Shown: positions 41,036-50,989, counted from the stretch's first letter. The stretch: 64,000 nucleotides of DNA from Capronia americana (GCA_016110215.1 JADWQD010000009.1:1180093-1244092), one strand, 5' to 3'. Translations and numbers: made by a program. The notes: generated by a model from the sequence alone, not told the origin.

Positions 41036-42187
41036 GCCAAGATGGAGAGGAAGGCGACTGAATGGGAGATTGATTGAGAGACGAATACTGAGGAGGAAGG
41101 GCCGACTTAAATAGACGTGAAGGACTGAGGAAAGCCTCAGGTAAGTAGACGTGAAGGACTGATGAATGCCTCAGGTAAGTAGATGTGAAGGTGAGGAAAG
41201 CCTCAGTTAAATAGATATGAAGGACTGAGTAGGCAGCCGCCCAAAAGAGGAAATCAGTCTCGCCAGCCAATCATGGCGCAGCCCCGCTGGTTCGCAAACA
41301 AATGACGTGTCAGACGCGCAAAGCACATTCTGCGGCCTGCGACATGGAAAAGCTCCCGGCTGGGCAGGTTGAAGGCTGATAAACAAATGTAATTGCCTGA
41401 AAAGGCGCATCGTTTGGAGGCCCAATGCTCGATCTTCAGAAGCCACCGACCATGAAGGGCACAATCTATCCTCACCTCGACTCCATGCGAACACACGCTT
41501 CAGCCGGCACCAATTTCATGAGGGAGCTGCGCCGTGACCAGGACCTCACTTCAGCCTCCACAAGTCAGTGTCGGGATACGCCAAGGACAGAAATTAGTTT
41601 GCTTCATCGTGAACGAAATGGATACTGCCTGCGCTGTGATTCGCTTGGATGAGACACGGTCTAACAGCATACCACAAATTCCCTGTTCTGTACTACCTGC
41701 GGCCGGCTACCAGCACACGATCAAGCGCTTTTGGATGGGAGGTCAAAGCAGAAGCTGTGCAGGCTTGACGGATATTTGCGGGGTAAGAAGCGTGCTAGGC
41801 AGCAGGATCAATTGCTGTTCGCAAACTGCGAAGGCAATCAAACACATCGAAGCCTGAGCTCGTGTTGAACAAAGTCTCAAACTTGTCACATTCAAATGAC
41901 GATGAACTGGAACTGGGATTATGTTGATCCGAGGTGGGCAATGACAAGGCTGCCCGCAGCAGGCGTCGGCGACGACTCCTCTCCACCGCCGACTCTGGAA
42001 TCACCTGTGAAAAGATCCAACGGGTATACCTACGAAGTCCACCTAGTCGTTGCTTCGAGGTCGTGGTGAGTCAACCCAGCGTGGACTACTACGAGGCAGA
42101 ATCGCTCGCCAGTCTCTTCCCGCACAGCCCCCAAACTTTAACGCCACAAAGCATCGCAGCCTCCACAAGCTCGAGGCGGACAACATT
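41036..42187. other. Intergenic, 1152 bp, VIT/VWA promoter
   Basis: Contains the tandem repeat at 41108-41229 in the VIT/VWA promoter. Open frames between 41425 and 42240 on the + strand have no domain signal; the last overlaps the GNAT gene in antisense. Confidence 0.5.
41108..41229. repeat. Imperfect tandem repeat, about 34-bp unit, 3.6 copies
   Basis: Units start at 41108, 41142, 41176 (two bases shorter) and 41208 (partial). Each begins TAARTAGAYRTGAAGG and, where complete, ends GCCTCAG. It lies 73-194 bp upstream of the VIT/VWA ATG, so in its promoter or leader. Confidence 0.88.
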
Positions 42188-42847
42188 TCATGACAGCGAC
42201 CAAGAAGCCGTTATGGCTGGGTCATTGCAGGTGTAGCTCGAGATAAATGGTGTCGATGCTGTCAGCGCTTTGTTAGCCGGCGAGCCCTGTCGGTGATTCG
42301 AACTGACTAGGTACATTCTCCCCTGTTTGAACCCGACCCCCTTTAGCCTTCCGACCTCCTCGAAGCCCCATCTCTTGTACCAGTCACGCAAAGCCAGGCC
42401 CCCGTCAGAAGAAGTCTCGTCAGCCGCCATGATCGCCATCACCTTCTTCACGTCGGACTCCAGTGGGTGTTCGTCGTGGCCGATCTCTCGTGTGAGGTGT
42501 CGAGTGGTGCGGAGCAATTCGATAAGCCGTCTGATCATTTGGCTGCCGATGCCCTTGTTCGTATGGTTGGGATGACAGAAGAGGCTGATTTCCACCGTAT
42601 GGCCATACCCTATCATATAACCACGAAAGGCCGACGCGTATGAGTAGCCGAGGACCCGGTGAGTCTCGTCCACCGCAACGAGGTACGGAAGGTTGCGAGT
42701 GGTAATTTCCCGGAACCTAGATGCGATATAGTCCGAGGGCGGCTTCTTCACCAGAAAAGAGACAACTGTATTTAGAACATAATGCTCAAATATATCACGA
42801 ACCTGAGGTAGGTCGTCCTCAGTTGCTGACCGGATGGTGATGGTCAT
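42188..42847 (-). CDS. GNAT-family N-acetyltransferase, phosphinothricin-acetyltransferase-like (219 aa)
   Basis: Acetyl-CoA-dependent acyltransferase fold. It starts MTITIRSATEDDLPQVRDIF and contains EISLFCHPNHTNKGIGSQMIRRL, where the acetyl-CoA binding loop has the form NKGIGSQ in place of the usual R/Q-x-x-G-x-G/A, and WYKRWGFEEVGRLKGVGFKQGR near the end. Resemblance is to the PAT/bar-type group that acetylates small amine substrates such as methionine sulfoximine. The last 40 residues after KQGR (MYLVSSNHRQGSPANK onward) do not look like the usual C terminus (a GRW-x-D strand), so the true 3' end may be spliced or altered. Substrate not predictable. Confidence 0.8.
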   Translation of the reverse strand: MTITIRSATEDDLPQVRDIFEHYVLNTVVSFLVKKPPSDYIASRFREITTRNLPYLVAVDETHRVLGYSYASAFRGYMIGYGHTVEISLFCHPNHTNKGIGSQMIRRLIELLRTTRHLTREIGHDEHPLESDVKKVMAIMAADETSSDGGLALRDWYKRWGFEEVGRLKGVGFKQGRMYLVSSNHRQGSPANKALTASTPFISSYTCNDPAITASWSLS

Positions 42848-43243
42848 GGCTGGATAGAGCAGGGAGTTGCAGAGGTCTTCCTACCGTATTTACCTGAGGA
42901 ATGGAGATGGACTCGTACCCGTATCCGCCTGCAGTATCTGATAACGAGCGCAATCATTCGCGGACAAGAAATAGGTTCTTCTATTCGTACTCCAAGCTGG
43001 TGCTATTATCGCTTATCGGTGACGCAATTAATGTTATCGTCACGTGCTCATAGTTCCTAGCGCGACTTCCCCGCATTTCGGCGATTGGAGATTGATCTCG
43101 ATGCAGTCACTTCTTCATTGTCACCACTTCCTCCAGCCATTAACGTCTTCGTTCTCACCACTTTCTCACTTTTCCCAATCTCCCCAACCTCTGCCGCACA
43201 AGATCTTCTCCTCTGTATGCTCTCTCGAGCTCGGATCCGCGAA
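42848..43243. other. Divergent intergenic region, 396 bp
   Basis: Between the GNAT (minus) and macro-domain (plus) genes; holds both promoters. In-frame ATGs at 43217 and other upstream codons could extend the macro protein. Confidence 0.5.
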
Positions 43244-44349
43244 ATGTCTTCAGTCGTCAAGTCCATCGCGGAGATTCCCACGCTTTCTCAGCTCTACGGC
43301 CGGGGAGAACTCAAACCTTCAACTGAACAAGACCTACCCAGTCCCAATCAACAACTTAACAACAAGGTCTGCACTTACAAGGGCGATATCACCAGACTGG
43401 AATGTGACGCTATCGTCAATGCTGCAAATAGGAGACTGCTTAGCGGAGGTGGCGTTGACGGGGCTATTCACCGAGCCGCGGGGCCTGGTCTTCTTCGAGA
43501 ATGCAGAACCCTGAACGGCTGTGAGACCGGCTCCGCAAAGATTACAGACGCATACAATCTGCCCTGCAAGAAGGTCATCCACGCAGTTGGTCCGATCTAC
43601 GAAAGTGTCAAGGAATCAGAATCTTACCTTCGCAGCGCTTACCGCACCTCTCTCCAGCTTGCCGCTGACAATGACTGCAAAACCATTGCCTTCCCCGCTA
43701 TTTCGACCGGCATCTATGGATACCCTAGCAAGGCGGCGGCAAGAGCGGCTTCTAGAGAGGTTTATACTTTTCTGAGAAAGCCAGATGGTCAGAAGCTGGA
43801 CAAAGTGGTCTTCTGCAACTTCTTGGACAAGGACGTTCATGCTTACGCTGAATGTCTTCCGTACGTATCACGATGGTTCCCTATCCACTTTCCGCTTGGT
43901 ATACTGATTATCATCGAACTAGGATCGTCTTCCCCCCAACCAAAGATGACCTGTCCCATACAGGTGAGTGTGCCCCTGAAGGAAATGGCCCCAAGGAGAT
44001 AATACCAACCGATTCGCAGACCCGCCCGAGGGAAGCCTATGAGCCTGCTGAAGCTCCAAAGCGGGGAGTAGTTGCCAATCAAACAGATATCGCTCCCTCA
44101 ACCGACCAAACAGACGACGATTCGCCTGGAGATGTAGCCCTCCGTCAGTCGCCTTCTGCAACCCCGGTGAGGTATCTCGACGGCGACGATCGACCTTTAT
44201 CCGAGACAACAAAGGACGTGAGCGGCGGCGATCCTATTATAGAGGCAGAAGACCATGCTCAGAAAACCACTCCGAAGCACACGGGCAGTGTTGTGCATGT
44301 GGTGGAGCATACTAGCAATGCTTCTTGTGCGGGTACTCCTTCGACTTAG
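43244..44349 (+). CDS. Macro-domain (ADP-ribose / O-acetyl-ADP-ribose binding) protein (347 aa)
   Basis: Exons 43244-43860 and 43923-44349; the 62-nt intron has donor GTACGT and acceptor ACTAG and joins YAECLP to IVFPPTKDDL. MacroD-type signatures: YKGDITRLECDAIVNAANRRLLSGGGVDGAIHRAAGPGLL (ADP-ribose pocket with the Asn-Ala-Ala-Asn stretch and the Gly-rich loop), CETGSAKITDAYNLPCKKVIHAVGP, and IAFPAISTGIYGYP. Such proteins remove mono-ADP-ribose or O-acetyl groups. Past the domain is a 120-residue polar acidic tail. A perfect GTGAGT at 43963 could start a second intron ending at the CAG at about 44020, which would truncate the protein shortly after SHT; I prefer the longer reading. I start at MSSVVKSIAEIPTL. 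Confidence 0.87.
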
Positions 44350-45456
44350 GATGACGAAGAGAAAGACTGTGGACACGAACGCTTCACAAAACACGATGGT
44401 GTCGACTCCCATGGTCTTTGGCCCTCCTGCGCAATGATCTGTCAGTGCGGTCAGAAAATTGTTCAGTGCAGAGGAACCGATATGCCCGCCGTTGGTCGCG
44501 GCAAAAGTAGTCGGGTCTGAGAGGGATAACGTCAGGTGGAAAGATACGGGGATTTGCTCTGAGAGCCTAATCAGGATACCAGCGTTCACCAGCGAGGTGC
44601 TTGGGCGTTCAAATGTCGACATGGTTTCTTCTCTGGGTCAAACGGGATTGAGCGATTGAGCCAGACTTTTCCTTCCTCCGGTATCTGTGTCTTTTCAGCA
44701 AATGGTTGCTGACACCGGCGCTGTCTAGTCAAGGAGCAATTCCAACCATCGTTGTCCTTACGACGTATCCATAGGAATGGTGCCCCTAGAATTCGACGTT
44801 GTATTCCTCGAATCCAAGTCTTTATTCCAAGGCCACTCCGGAAGCGGGGTGTCATGTCAAGATGAGTTCTGCTGTTCAATTTTCTCCTATCCCCGCTGCA
44901 CTCACCTATCCTCTGTTCTCCGACCTTCTATATGCCAGGGTACTGCCTTTCGGTCTGGCCCGAAATCGTCACCAACCCCAAACGTAAGGTCTGATCCGTC
45001 CACTTTCGTCCTGTTCTCCAGGAGACATGCATGGTTAAGTCCGCCTATCTCCGCCGCTCAGGTCTGGAGTTTAGCATTGAATTTGCTGATAGCTACGGAG
45101 TATCGATTGATACGGGGACGAAGACATGGACTCGTGACAAAGGATACAATACTGGGGACAAACACGTTCATTTGTCAATGTGCACTGGGTACAGATTGCG
45201 GTAGGGCTAGTACTCCGGCTGTGTGTTGCGTAGTACAGTATATGTGTATGTATATAAGGGGCTTGGGTTGCCATGCTTGCCAGTGGACCTAGTGCTCCTG
45301 CATTTCATCGCCTTGCTCTTGCTCGTTGCCCGCTTTCAAGACAGACGAGAGGATTCTCTTCTCTTGAGGATCTCGTATCCTTTATCCCTGGCTGGCTGGC
45401 TGGCTGGCTGTCTGTGGCCTTTCTTGCTTGCTTTTCATGATCGGGCCTCTTCCACC
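44350..45456. promoter_or_regulatory. Intergenic, 1107 bp, with TATA box of the MDR gene
   Basis: TATATAA at 45251-45257, 200 bp upstream of the MDR ATG, is a plausible TATA box. A GGCTGGCTGGCT repeat sits in the leader near 45390-45410. No supported gene; a 141-codon minus-strand frame at 44197-44622 has no domain. Confidence 0.5.
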
Positions 45457-46704
45457 ATGCCATCCCTCCCGGAATCGCACCGGGCGCTGGTCCTCTCCTC
45501 GCTCGGCTCCCCCCTCGAAGTGAAGTCCGTGCCCATGCCGGCCCTCCTCCCCGGCAGCGCAATCGTCCAGATTCTCAGCACGCCCATCCTCGCCTACGCC
45601 GCGGCCCTCTACTCCGGCGCGCTGAACTACCCGCTCCACCCGCCGCAGACCATCGGCGGAGGAGCTATTGGCCGGATCGTCGCGCTCGCCCACGACGCCA
45701 CGACTCTGCAGCCCGGCCAACTCGTGCTCCTGGACCCGATGGTCCGTGGACGTGACGACCCCGCGCAGAGCATCCTGCTGGGCGTCCATGGCGGAACCTC
45801 CGCACAGGCAGCCCGGTTGATGCACGGGGAAGATACGTGGCGCGATGGGTCCTGCGCCGAGTATGCGCGCTGGCCGCTCGAGAACGTCCACGCGCTGGAC
45901 GAGGATGCGTTGTGTGGCAGCAGCAGCACCGCTACGAGTACGAGCCCTGGGTCCTCGGGTAAAGGCATAATGAGCTTGAGCGGCTTAGGCTACACCATCC
46001 CCGAACTAGCCTACCTGCTCCGACTGCTCGTGCCGATGGGCGGGTTGACAGCGGCATTGGACGTCCGCGCGGGGGATACCATCGTCATCGCCCCTGCGAC
46101 GGGCCAGTTCGGTGGTGCGGCCGTCGAAGTCGCGCTGGCGATGGGCGCGGATGTCGTCCTCTGCGGCCGACGGCTGGAGGCGCTCGAACGGATGAAGACC
46201 CTCCTGCAGCCCGTATACCCTGAGGGACGTATCGAGGTCGTGCAATTAACGGGGCACGTCGATGGGGACGAGGCGGCGATTCGGGCGGCCTGTGGACGTC
46301 GAACCGCGGCAGGAGTCGACGCGTATATCGACTTTTCGCCCGCGAGGGCGGCCGCCTCGACGCACGTCGCCAGCTGCATCATGGCGCTTCGTAGTGGCGG
46401 GAAGGCGTGTTTCATGGGCGGGATTACCCAGGGGGTGCAGATCCCCTACGCGGCCGTGATGTTCAGGGACTTGACCATCCGGGGGAAGTTCATGTACAAG
46501 AGGGAGGGGGTGAAGAGGTTGATCGGCCTGCTTGAGAGCGGGAGGTTGAAGTTGAAGTTGAAGTCGGAATTTGGGTCCCCAGTCCAGCCGGTGAAGACGT
46601 TCAAACTAGAGGAGTGGGAGCTGGGCTTTAGAGAGGCGGAACAGAGGAGTGGATGGAGGGAGATGGTGGTTTTTGAGCCTGCGATGAAGGGAGAAAGCGG
46701 GTGA
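45457..46704 (+). CDS. MDR-family (medium-chain) dehydrogenase/reductase, non-zinc type (415 aa)
   Basis: Start at 45457 (MPSLPESHRALVLSSLGSPL) gives the usual GroES-like N-terminal domain; the upstream open frame is leader with a hydrophobic repeat. The N-terminal domain has GGGAIGRIVALAHDA but lacks the Cys and His zinc ligands of classical alcohol dehydrogenases. The Rossmann part carries DTIVIAPATGQFGGAAVEVALAMGA (nucleotide loop) and VVLCGRRLEALERM (ribose-binding end). An insert of Ser/Thr repeats (GSSSTATSTSPGSSG) splits the two domains. Substrate unknown. First of four adjacent oxidoreductase or hydrolase-type genes. GC content is visibly high here and in the next gene. Confidence 0.82.
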   Translation: MPSLPESHRALVLSSLGSPLEVKSVPMPALLPGSAIVQILSTPILAYAAALYSGALNYPLHPPQTIGGGAIGRIVALAHDATTLQPGQLVLLDPMVRGRDDPAQSILLGVHGGTSAQAARLMHGEDTWRDGSCAEYARWPLENVHALDEDALCGSSSTATSTSPGSSGKGIMSLSGLGYTIPELAYLLRLLVPMGGLTAALDVRAGDTIVIAPATGQFGGAAVEVALAMGADVVLCGRRLEALERMKTLLQPVYPEGRIEVVQLTGHVDGDEAAIRAACGRRTAAGVDAYIDFSPARAAASTHVASCIMALRSGGKACFMGGITQGVQIPYAAVMFRDLTIRGKFMYKREGVKRLIGLLESGRLKLKLKSEFGSPVQPVKTFKLEEWELGFREAEQRSGWREMVVFEPAMKGESG

Positions 46705-46972
46705 GATATGATGGGTAGGCAGGTTGGTCTCTTGACTTGGTCTCTTGACTTACAGTGATCTGCCTTAGTGGCCCGTAACTTGACTTCAGTTAACGTCCAG
46801 CTAGAGCTCGACGTGTCGCGCGGCTGTCCTTAGTTGAGTCGAGTCGAGTCAAGGGAGTTCGTCAAATCGGTGCAATCAAGTCAGTACTATGACTGTATTT
46901 TATTTGCTGTCTATCGCTCGTTCATCTGTTCGTGATAATCATCGTACTCACCCAACAACAAGGTCGCAACGC

Positions 46973-48148
46973 TCACTGGGTTTCTTTGCCCTTGACGAAA
47001 AACTCGCGCTCACCGCCTAGCCTCAGGATCTCCTCGCACACCTTGTCGGTGACCTCGTCCGTGCCCGCCTCTCCGCCGAGATCCCTCGTCTTGACCCCCC
47101 GCTCCAGCACAGCCTCGACGGCGTCCATCAACAGGTCGGCCGCCTCTGGCTGGCCCAGCCAGCGCACCATCTCGGCACACGACCAGAAGGTGCCGACCGG
47201 GTTGGCCACGCCCTTGCCTGCGATGTCCCACGCCGACCCGTGGATGGGCTCGAACATGCTGGGGTTCTGGCGGGTGGGATCCAAATTGCTCGTGGGCGCG
47301 ATGCCGATGCTCCCCGCCAGCGCGGCGGCCAGGTCGGACAGGATGTCGGCGTGCAGGTTCGTGGCGACGACGGTGTCGATGGTCTCGGGCTGCAGGGCCA
47401 TGCGACAGGTCATGGCGTCGACGAGCATCTTGTCGGCCTCGACGTCCGGGTAGTCGCGGGCGACGCGCGCGTTGACCTCGTCCCACAGCACCATGCCGTT
47501 GCGCTGGGCGTTGGACTTTGTCACGAACGTCAGCTTGCGGCGCGGGCGCGACCTCGCCGTCTCGTACGCGAACCGCAGCAGGCGCTCGCAGCCGTGGCGC
47601 GTGAAGATGCTGACCTCGGTGCCGACCTCCCAGGGGTGGCCGACGTGCGAGCGCCCACCCTGGCCCGCGTACTCGCCCTCGCTGTTCTCGCGGATGATGA
47701 CCCAGTCGAGTTTCTTGGCGTTGGCCTCGCCTCCCTGGCACGCCGACAGCGGCGAGGTCACGCCGCGGAGCACGCGCGTCGGCCGCACGTTCGCGTACTG
47801 CTGCAAGGGTTGGCAGATGGCGAGCCGCAGGCTCCACAGCGAGATGTGGTCCGGCACGCGCAGGTCGCCGACCGCGCCGAACAGGATCGCGTGGAAGCCG
47901 CGCAGCGCCTCCAGCCCGCCCTCTGGGATGTATCGGCCGGTGGCCAGGTACGTGTCGCTCGACCAGTCGAAGTGCGTGAACTGGAAGGAGAAGCGGGATG
48001 AGAAGGCCCGCGAGAGCGTGTCCAGCACGCGGATCCCCGCCGCGATCACTTCGGGCCCGATGCCGTCGGCGGGGATCGACGCGATCGTGTAAGTCGTCGT
48101 CGAGGGCGGAGGGGCTACGGGTTGCTGGTCTGTTGCTATGGAGCCCAT
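46973..48148 (-). CDS. Tartrate/D-malate-type dehydrogenase, isopropylmalate-dehydrogenase family (391 aa)
   Basis: NAD-dependent beta-decarboxylating dehydrogenase. Single exon, ATG at 48148. Motifs in order: IPADGIGPEVIAAG, LFGAVGDLRVPDHISLW (tartrate-dehydrogenase-type loop), IRENSEGEYAGQGGRSH, TFVTKSNAQRNGMVLWDEV with the catalytic Lys, DAMTCRMALQPE with the metal-site Asp, ATNLHADILSDLAAALAGSIG with the second Asp of the metal site, and FEPIHGSAWDIAGKGVANPVG. ENSEGEYAG and the short loops favour tartrate/D-malate over leucine biosynthesis. The C-terminal residues EFFVKGKETQ are not a peroxisomal signal. Converges with the MDR gene (268 bp). The high GC leaves a long false frame open on the same strand. 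Confidence 0.9.
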   Translation of the reverse strand: MGSIATDQQPVAPPPSTTTYTIASIPADGIGPEVIAAGIRVLDTLSRAFSSRFSFQFTHFDWSSDTYLATGRYIPEGGLEALRGFHAILFGAVGDLRVPDHISLWSLRLAICQPLQQYANVRPTRVLRGVTSPLSACQGGEANAKKLDWVIIRENSEGEYAGQGGRSHVGHPWEVGTEVSIFTRHGCERLLRFAYETARSRPRRKLTFVTKSNAQRNGMVLWDEVNARVARDYPDVEADKMLVDAMTCRMALQPETIDTVVATNLHADILSDLAAALAGSIGIAPTSNLDPTRQNPSMFEPIHGSAWDIAGKGVANPVGTFWSCAEMVRWLGQPEAADLLMDAVEAVLERGVKTRDLGGEAGTDEVTDKVCEEILRLGGEREFFVKGKETQ

Positions 48149-48674
48149 CTTGGAGTCGAGCGTTATAAGTACTGTGTGAACTAGAATGGGGAGGGAAAAG
48201 GGGTAGACTGGCGCTGCTTGCTGGTTCTATGTCGTGTCGTCCGTCGTACTTCTTGTCAGTATGATAGTGATGGGAAGAGGCTCGACAAGAATTCGCCGTC
48301 AACATATACTCTGACGGCGGGGAAGACTTGTTCCATGGCTGTGGGGTATAGCAGATTATCGGTCGATGTCGGGAGAAAGGCCGTCCAGGTTTGTGTCCAA
48401 TCGGTACGAGGACAGTCTGTTCGTGGGTGGCGACCGGAGAAGGCTTTGTCCGGAGGCTCTCTGAAGATATCTCGCCCATGCGCTCAACGTACATAAAGTA
48501 ATGAATATGCATGATCGTCCAGGGAAGCTCAGACTGAGAATCATGAGGCACACGAACTTCCGCTGCAAAACGTTGGGGCCGCACGAACGCCTTTTAATAG
48601 TACTGTGTATGTACTTTGTAGCAAAGCCTAGCAGTGACACGCTACAGGTACTGTATTGCCTCACTCCCTCTATC
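48149..48674. other. Intergenic, 526 bp
   Basis: Promoter of the dehydrogenase and 3' flank of the isochorismatase-fold gene. No gene supported. Confidence 0.55.
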
Positions 48675-49241
48675 CTACTCCAGCTCAGCAATCCACTCCG
48701 TCGACTTCACAATGCGAGCCTGCTTCGCCAACACCTTCACGCACGCGTCATGGATCTCCGGCTCGGGATCCATGCACAGATCCTCCAACACCACGAACCC
48801 ATAGTCCATGTCCAAGCCCTGCCTGACCGTCGACAACACCACGCCACTCGTGCTCAGCCCGGCCATCACCAGCGTCTCGACACCGAGACACCGCAGGATC
48901 ATGTCGAGATCCGTGCCATGGAACGCTGACCGCCGGCGTTTCGTCACCACGATATCCTCCGCCTGAGGCGCGATGGCGGCGTGGATCTCGGTCGACGCAT
49001 CACCCTCCAGGAACCCGCCCGCGGCTCGGACGTTTGCGACCGAAGGGTTGCGAGGCGTGACTTCCGGATGCCCTGGCCGGAACGCCACCCTCACGAAGAT
49101 GATCCTCACGTTTGCTTTGCGCGCCGACGTGATCGTGCTGGCGACGCGTTCGAGGTACGCTTGAGTGTTGTGGGTTTTGAGACGTGAGACGAGCCCATTC
49201 TGGATGTCGCAGACGAGGAGGGCCGTGGAGTTCGAGTTCAT
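48675..49241 (-). CDS. Isochorismatase-fold (cysteine hydrolase family) protein without the catalytic Cys (188 aa)
   Basis: Rossmann-like fold of the nicotinamidase/isochorismatase family. Single exon, ATG at 49241. ALLVCDIQNGLV supplies Asp-12 and IVVTKRRRSAFHGTDLDMIL supplies Lys-101 of the usual triad. The third member, a Cys in the G-x-x-T-x-x-C-V motif, reads AGLSTSGVVLSTV, so Gly-133 stands where the nucleophile should be. This Gly variant recurs in a subgroup of the family (general knowledge), whose chemistry is unclear. The rest (FVRVAFRPGHPEV, DYGFVVLEDLCMDPEPEIHDA) is regular and full length. Divergent from the ketopantoate-reductase-like gene. Confidence 0.88.
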   Translation of the reverse strand: MNSNSTALLVCDIQNGLVSRLKTHNTQAYLERVASTITSARKANVRIIFVRVAFRPGHPEVTPRNPSVANVRAAGGFLEGDASTEIHAAIAPQAEDIVVTKRRRSAFHGTDLDMILRCLGVETLVMAGLSTSGVVLSTVRQGLDMDYGFVVLEDLCMDPEPEIHDACVKVLAKQARIVKSTEWIAELE

Positions 49242-49918
49242 CGTCGCTGCAACGACCTGGACTATAGCTTTACGAAGTCGGGTACCAGCAGATGAGAGGG
49301 GGTCAGAGATCTGTTTCCGCGTTTGTCGACCACGGAGATGGACGATTCACACGAGGTGAGTTGGCTACTTGGAATTCGAGAGATTCAAATGATTCAAGAG
49401 ACTCAGGGGGGTTGTTATGGCATATACTGAACGCCAGACCGGGCCGGTTGGTCAATCTGATTAGTTGGGCAGAAGCACAAAAGGCCGGTACCGGCAGGGT
49501 CTTCAGCCCCGGCCGCGTTCATCGTCTAGTGCTGCAGAACAATCCCTATAGCTCCATATGTGCGAGGTGTTCAACCCGCTTGAAGGCTTTTCTTGGACTT
49601 GTAGTGATAGGCGCCAACACCGATCCGAGGCTGGCCGTGAACCAAAGAAAGAAGGTTGCGGCAGGAACAAAGACGAGAATATTGGTCACGCCAAAGCATC
49701 GAATGAAGCGGGCATCTCCAGCATGCGGAAGTAACCGTCCAGGTTTGACGCTGCATCCTCCAATCATGACCACAACCTTGCCGATGCGCGCCTTGTCACA
49801 TCTGTGAAGATCTGAATAGATAAAAAGGGCCTATTATATGTTCATGGGCGAACGCTCTTCTTGTGCAGATCCTAGACACATCCGTGCCACAGACACAGCG
49901 GGAGTCACAGCGGGCAAA
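49242..49918. promoter_or_regulatory. Divergent region, isochorismatase-fold and ketopantoate-reductase-like genes
   Basis: 677 bp between outward genes. TAGATAAAAAG at 49816-49826, about 95 bp before the + strand ATG, is TATA-like. A shared control region for co-regulation is possible but not shown. Confidence 0.45.
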
Positions 49919-50989
49919 ATGGCGCAGAAGGCTAGAGTGTTGCTCGTCGGAGCTGGAGGCATCGGGACGATGACGGCGTTGAATCTGGAACAAGGAGGCC
50001 TCGCTGCTGTGACGGCCATCTTGAGGTCGAATTACACCGTCGTCAGCGAGAAAGGCTTCACCATCGACTCGTGCGACCACGGCAAATTTGAAGGCTGGCG
50101 TCCTACCAAGGTGCTCAATAAGATTCCCGACCTGTCTGGCCCCGAGCCGGCGGAAGAACCATTCGACTACATCATTTGCACCACGAAGAACATCCCAGAC
50201 GTGCCGCCGAGTCTGGGCGACTTGATCAAGCCCGCCGTGACGCCCGGCCACTCGGTCATAGTGCTCATCCAGAACGGGCTGAATATCGAGAAGCCCCTGT
50301 TGAAGGCGTTTCCCGACAACATCTGCCTGTCAGGGGTGTCGTTGATGGGTGCCGACGAACTCAGTCCGGGCAACATCCTGGAAAACGATGTTGACAGGCT
50401 GTACATCGGTGCGTTCCTGTCCGACACCATCGACAAGCAAAAGCAGATCGATGCCGCTGAGGAATTTGTCCGGATCTACTCGGCCTCGGGAAAAGTGCAA
50501 TGCTCGTACCAGCCGGACGTGCTGTTTGTGCGATGGAGAAAGCTGATGTATAACGCCGTGTGGAATCCAATCTGTGCACTCACAGATCTTGACACGACGC
50601 GGTTCCGACTCGCATCCGAGGACCAGGATGCAGCAAGCCCATTGAATTTGCTCATCAGGCCCGCCATGAACGAGATCCGCGCTGCGGCCAAGGCGGCTGC
50701 AAACGTTGAGCTGCCCGAGTCTTTGGTCGAGGACATGGTCGAGTGTGATCCCATCGAGATCTTCTGCGCGCCGAGCATGCTGCAGGACCGACGGAAGAAG
50801 AGGTTCATGGAGTTCGAGAACATCCTCGGCGAGGCGCTGCGGGAGGGCGAGAAGGCAGGCGTCGCAATGCCGACGGTGAAATGCATGTACGGGCTCTGCA
50901 AGGCCATCCAATGGCGTACAAAGGAGCTGAACGGACTGGTGGATGCTCAGAAACTGATGGAGGAGAGGAAGGCTAAGACGGGGAGTTGA
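49919..50989 (+). CDS. Ketopantoate reductase (ApbA/PanE)-like protein (356 aa)
   Basis: NADPH-dependent 2-dehydropantoate 2-reductase fold. ATG at 49919 (MAQKARVLLVGAGGIGTM) directly precedes the dinucleotide loop GAGGIG; the frame extends upstream to 49838 but without family character. Further marks: FDYIICTTKNIPDV, VIVLIQNGLNIEKPLLKAFP (family N-G-L segment), and in the C-terminal domain FVRWRKLMYNAVWNPICALT with the catalytic-region Lys and Asn, then EFENILGEALREGEKAGVAMP. Fungi often carry several paralogues that act on other 2-oxo acids, so a pantothenate role is not certain. Rightmost of the four-gene metabolic group. Confidence 0.87.
   Translation: MAQKARVLLVGAGGIGTMTALNLEQGGLAAVTAILRSNYTVVSEKGFTIDSCDHGKFEGWRPTKVLNKIPDLSGPEPAEEPFDYIICTTKNIPDVPPSLGDLIKPAVTPGHSVIVLIQNGLNIEKPLLKAFPDNICLSGVSLMGADELSPGNILENDVDRLYIGAFLSDTIDKQKQIDAAEEFVRIYSASGKVQCSYQPDVLFVRWRKLMYNAVWNPICALTDLDTTRFRLASEDQDAASPLNLLIRPAMNEIRAAAKAAANVELPESLVEDMVECDPIEIFCAPSMLQDRRKKRFMEFENILGEALREGEKAGVAMPTVKCMYGLCKAIQWRTKELNGLVDAQKLMEERKAKTGS

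Noticed and set aside
42280..42320. GTTCGAATC on the minus strand as a tRNA T-loop
   Set aside because: The flanking five-base stems do not pair and no D-arm or acceptor stem is present; it lies at the GNAT 3' end.
44197..44622. 141-codon minus-strand frame with a hydrophobic stretch
   Set aside because: Overlaps the macro-domain gene's 3' end in antisense and has no homology signal I can see.
45223..45456. 78-residue hydrophobic N-terminal extension of the MDR protein
   Set aside because: Follows the TATA box and includes a GGCTGGCT repeat; the MDR fold starts properly at 45457.
47010..48584. 524-codon Arg/Pro/Gly-rich frame on the minus strand
   Set aside because: Shadow of the GC-rich tartrate/D-malate-type dehydrogenase gene; its composition is an artefact of a shifted frame.
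49838..49918. N-terminal extension of the ketopantoate-reductase-like protein
   Set aside because: The nucleotide-binding beta strand should lie near the N terminus, as it does from the ATG at 49919.
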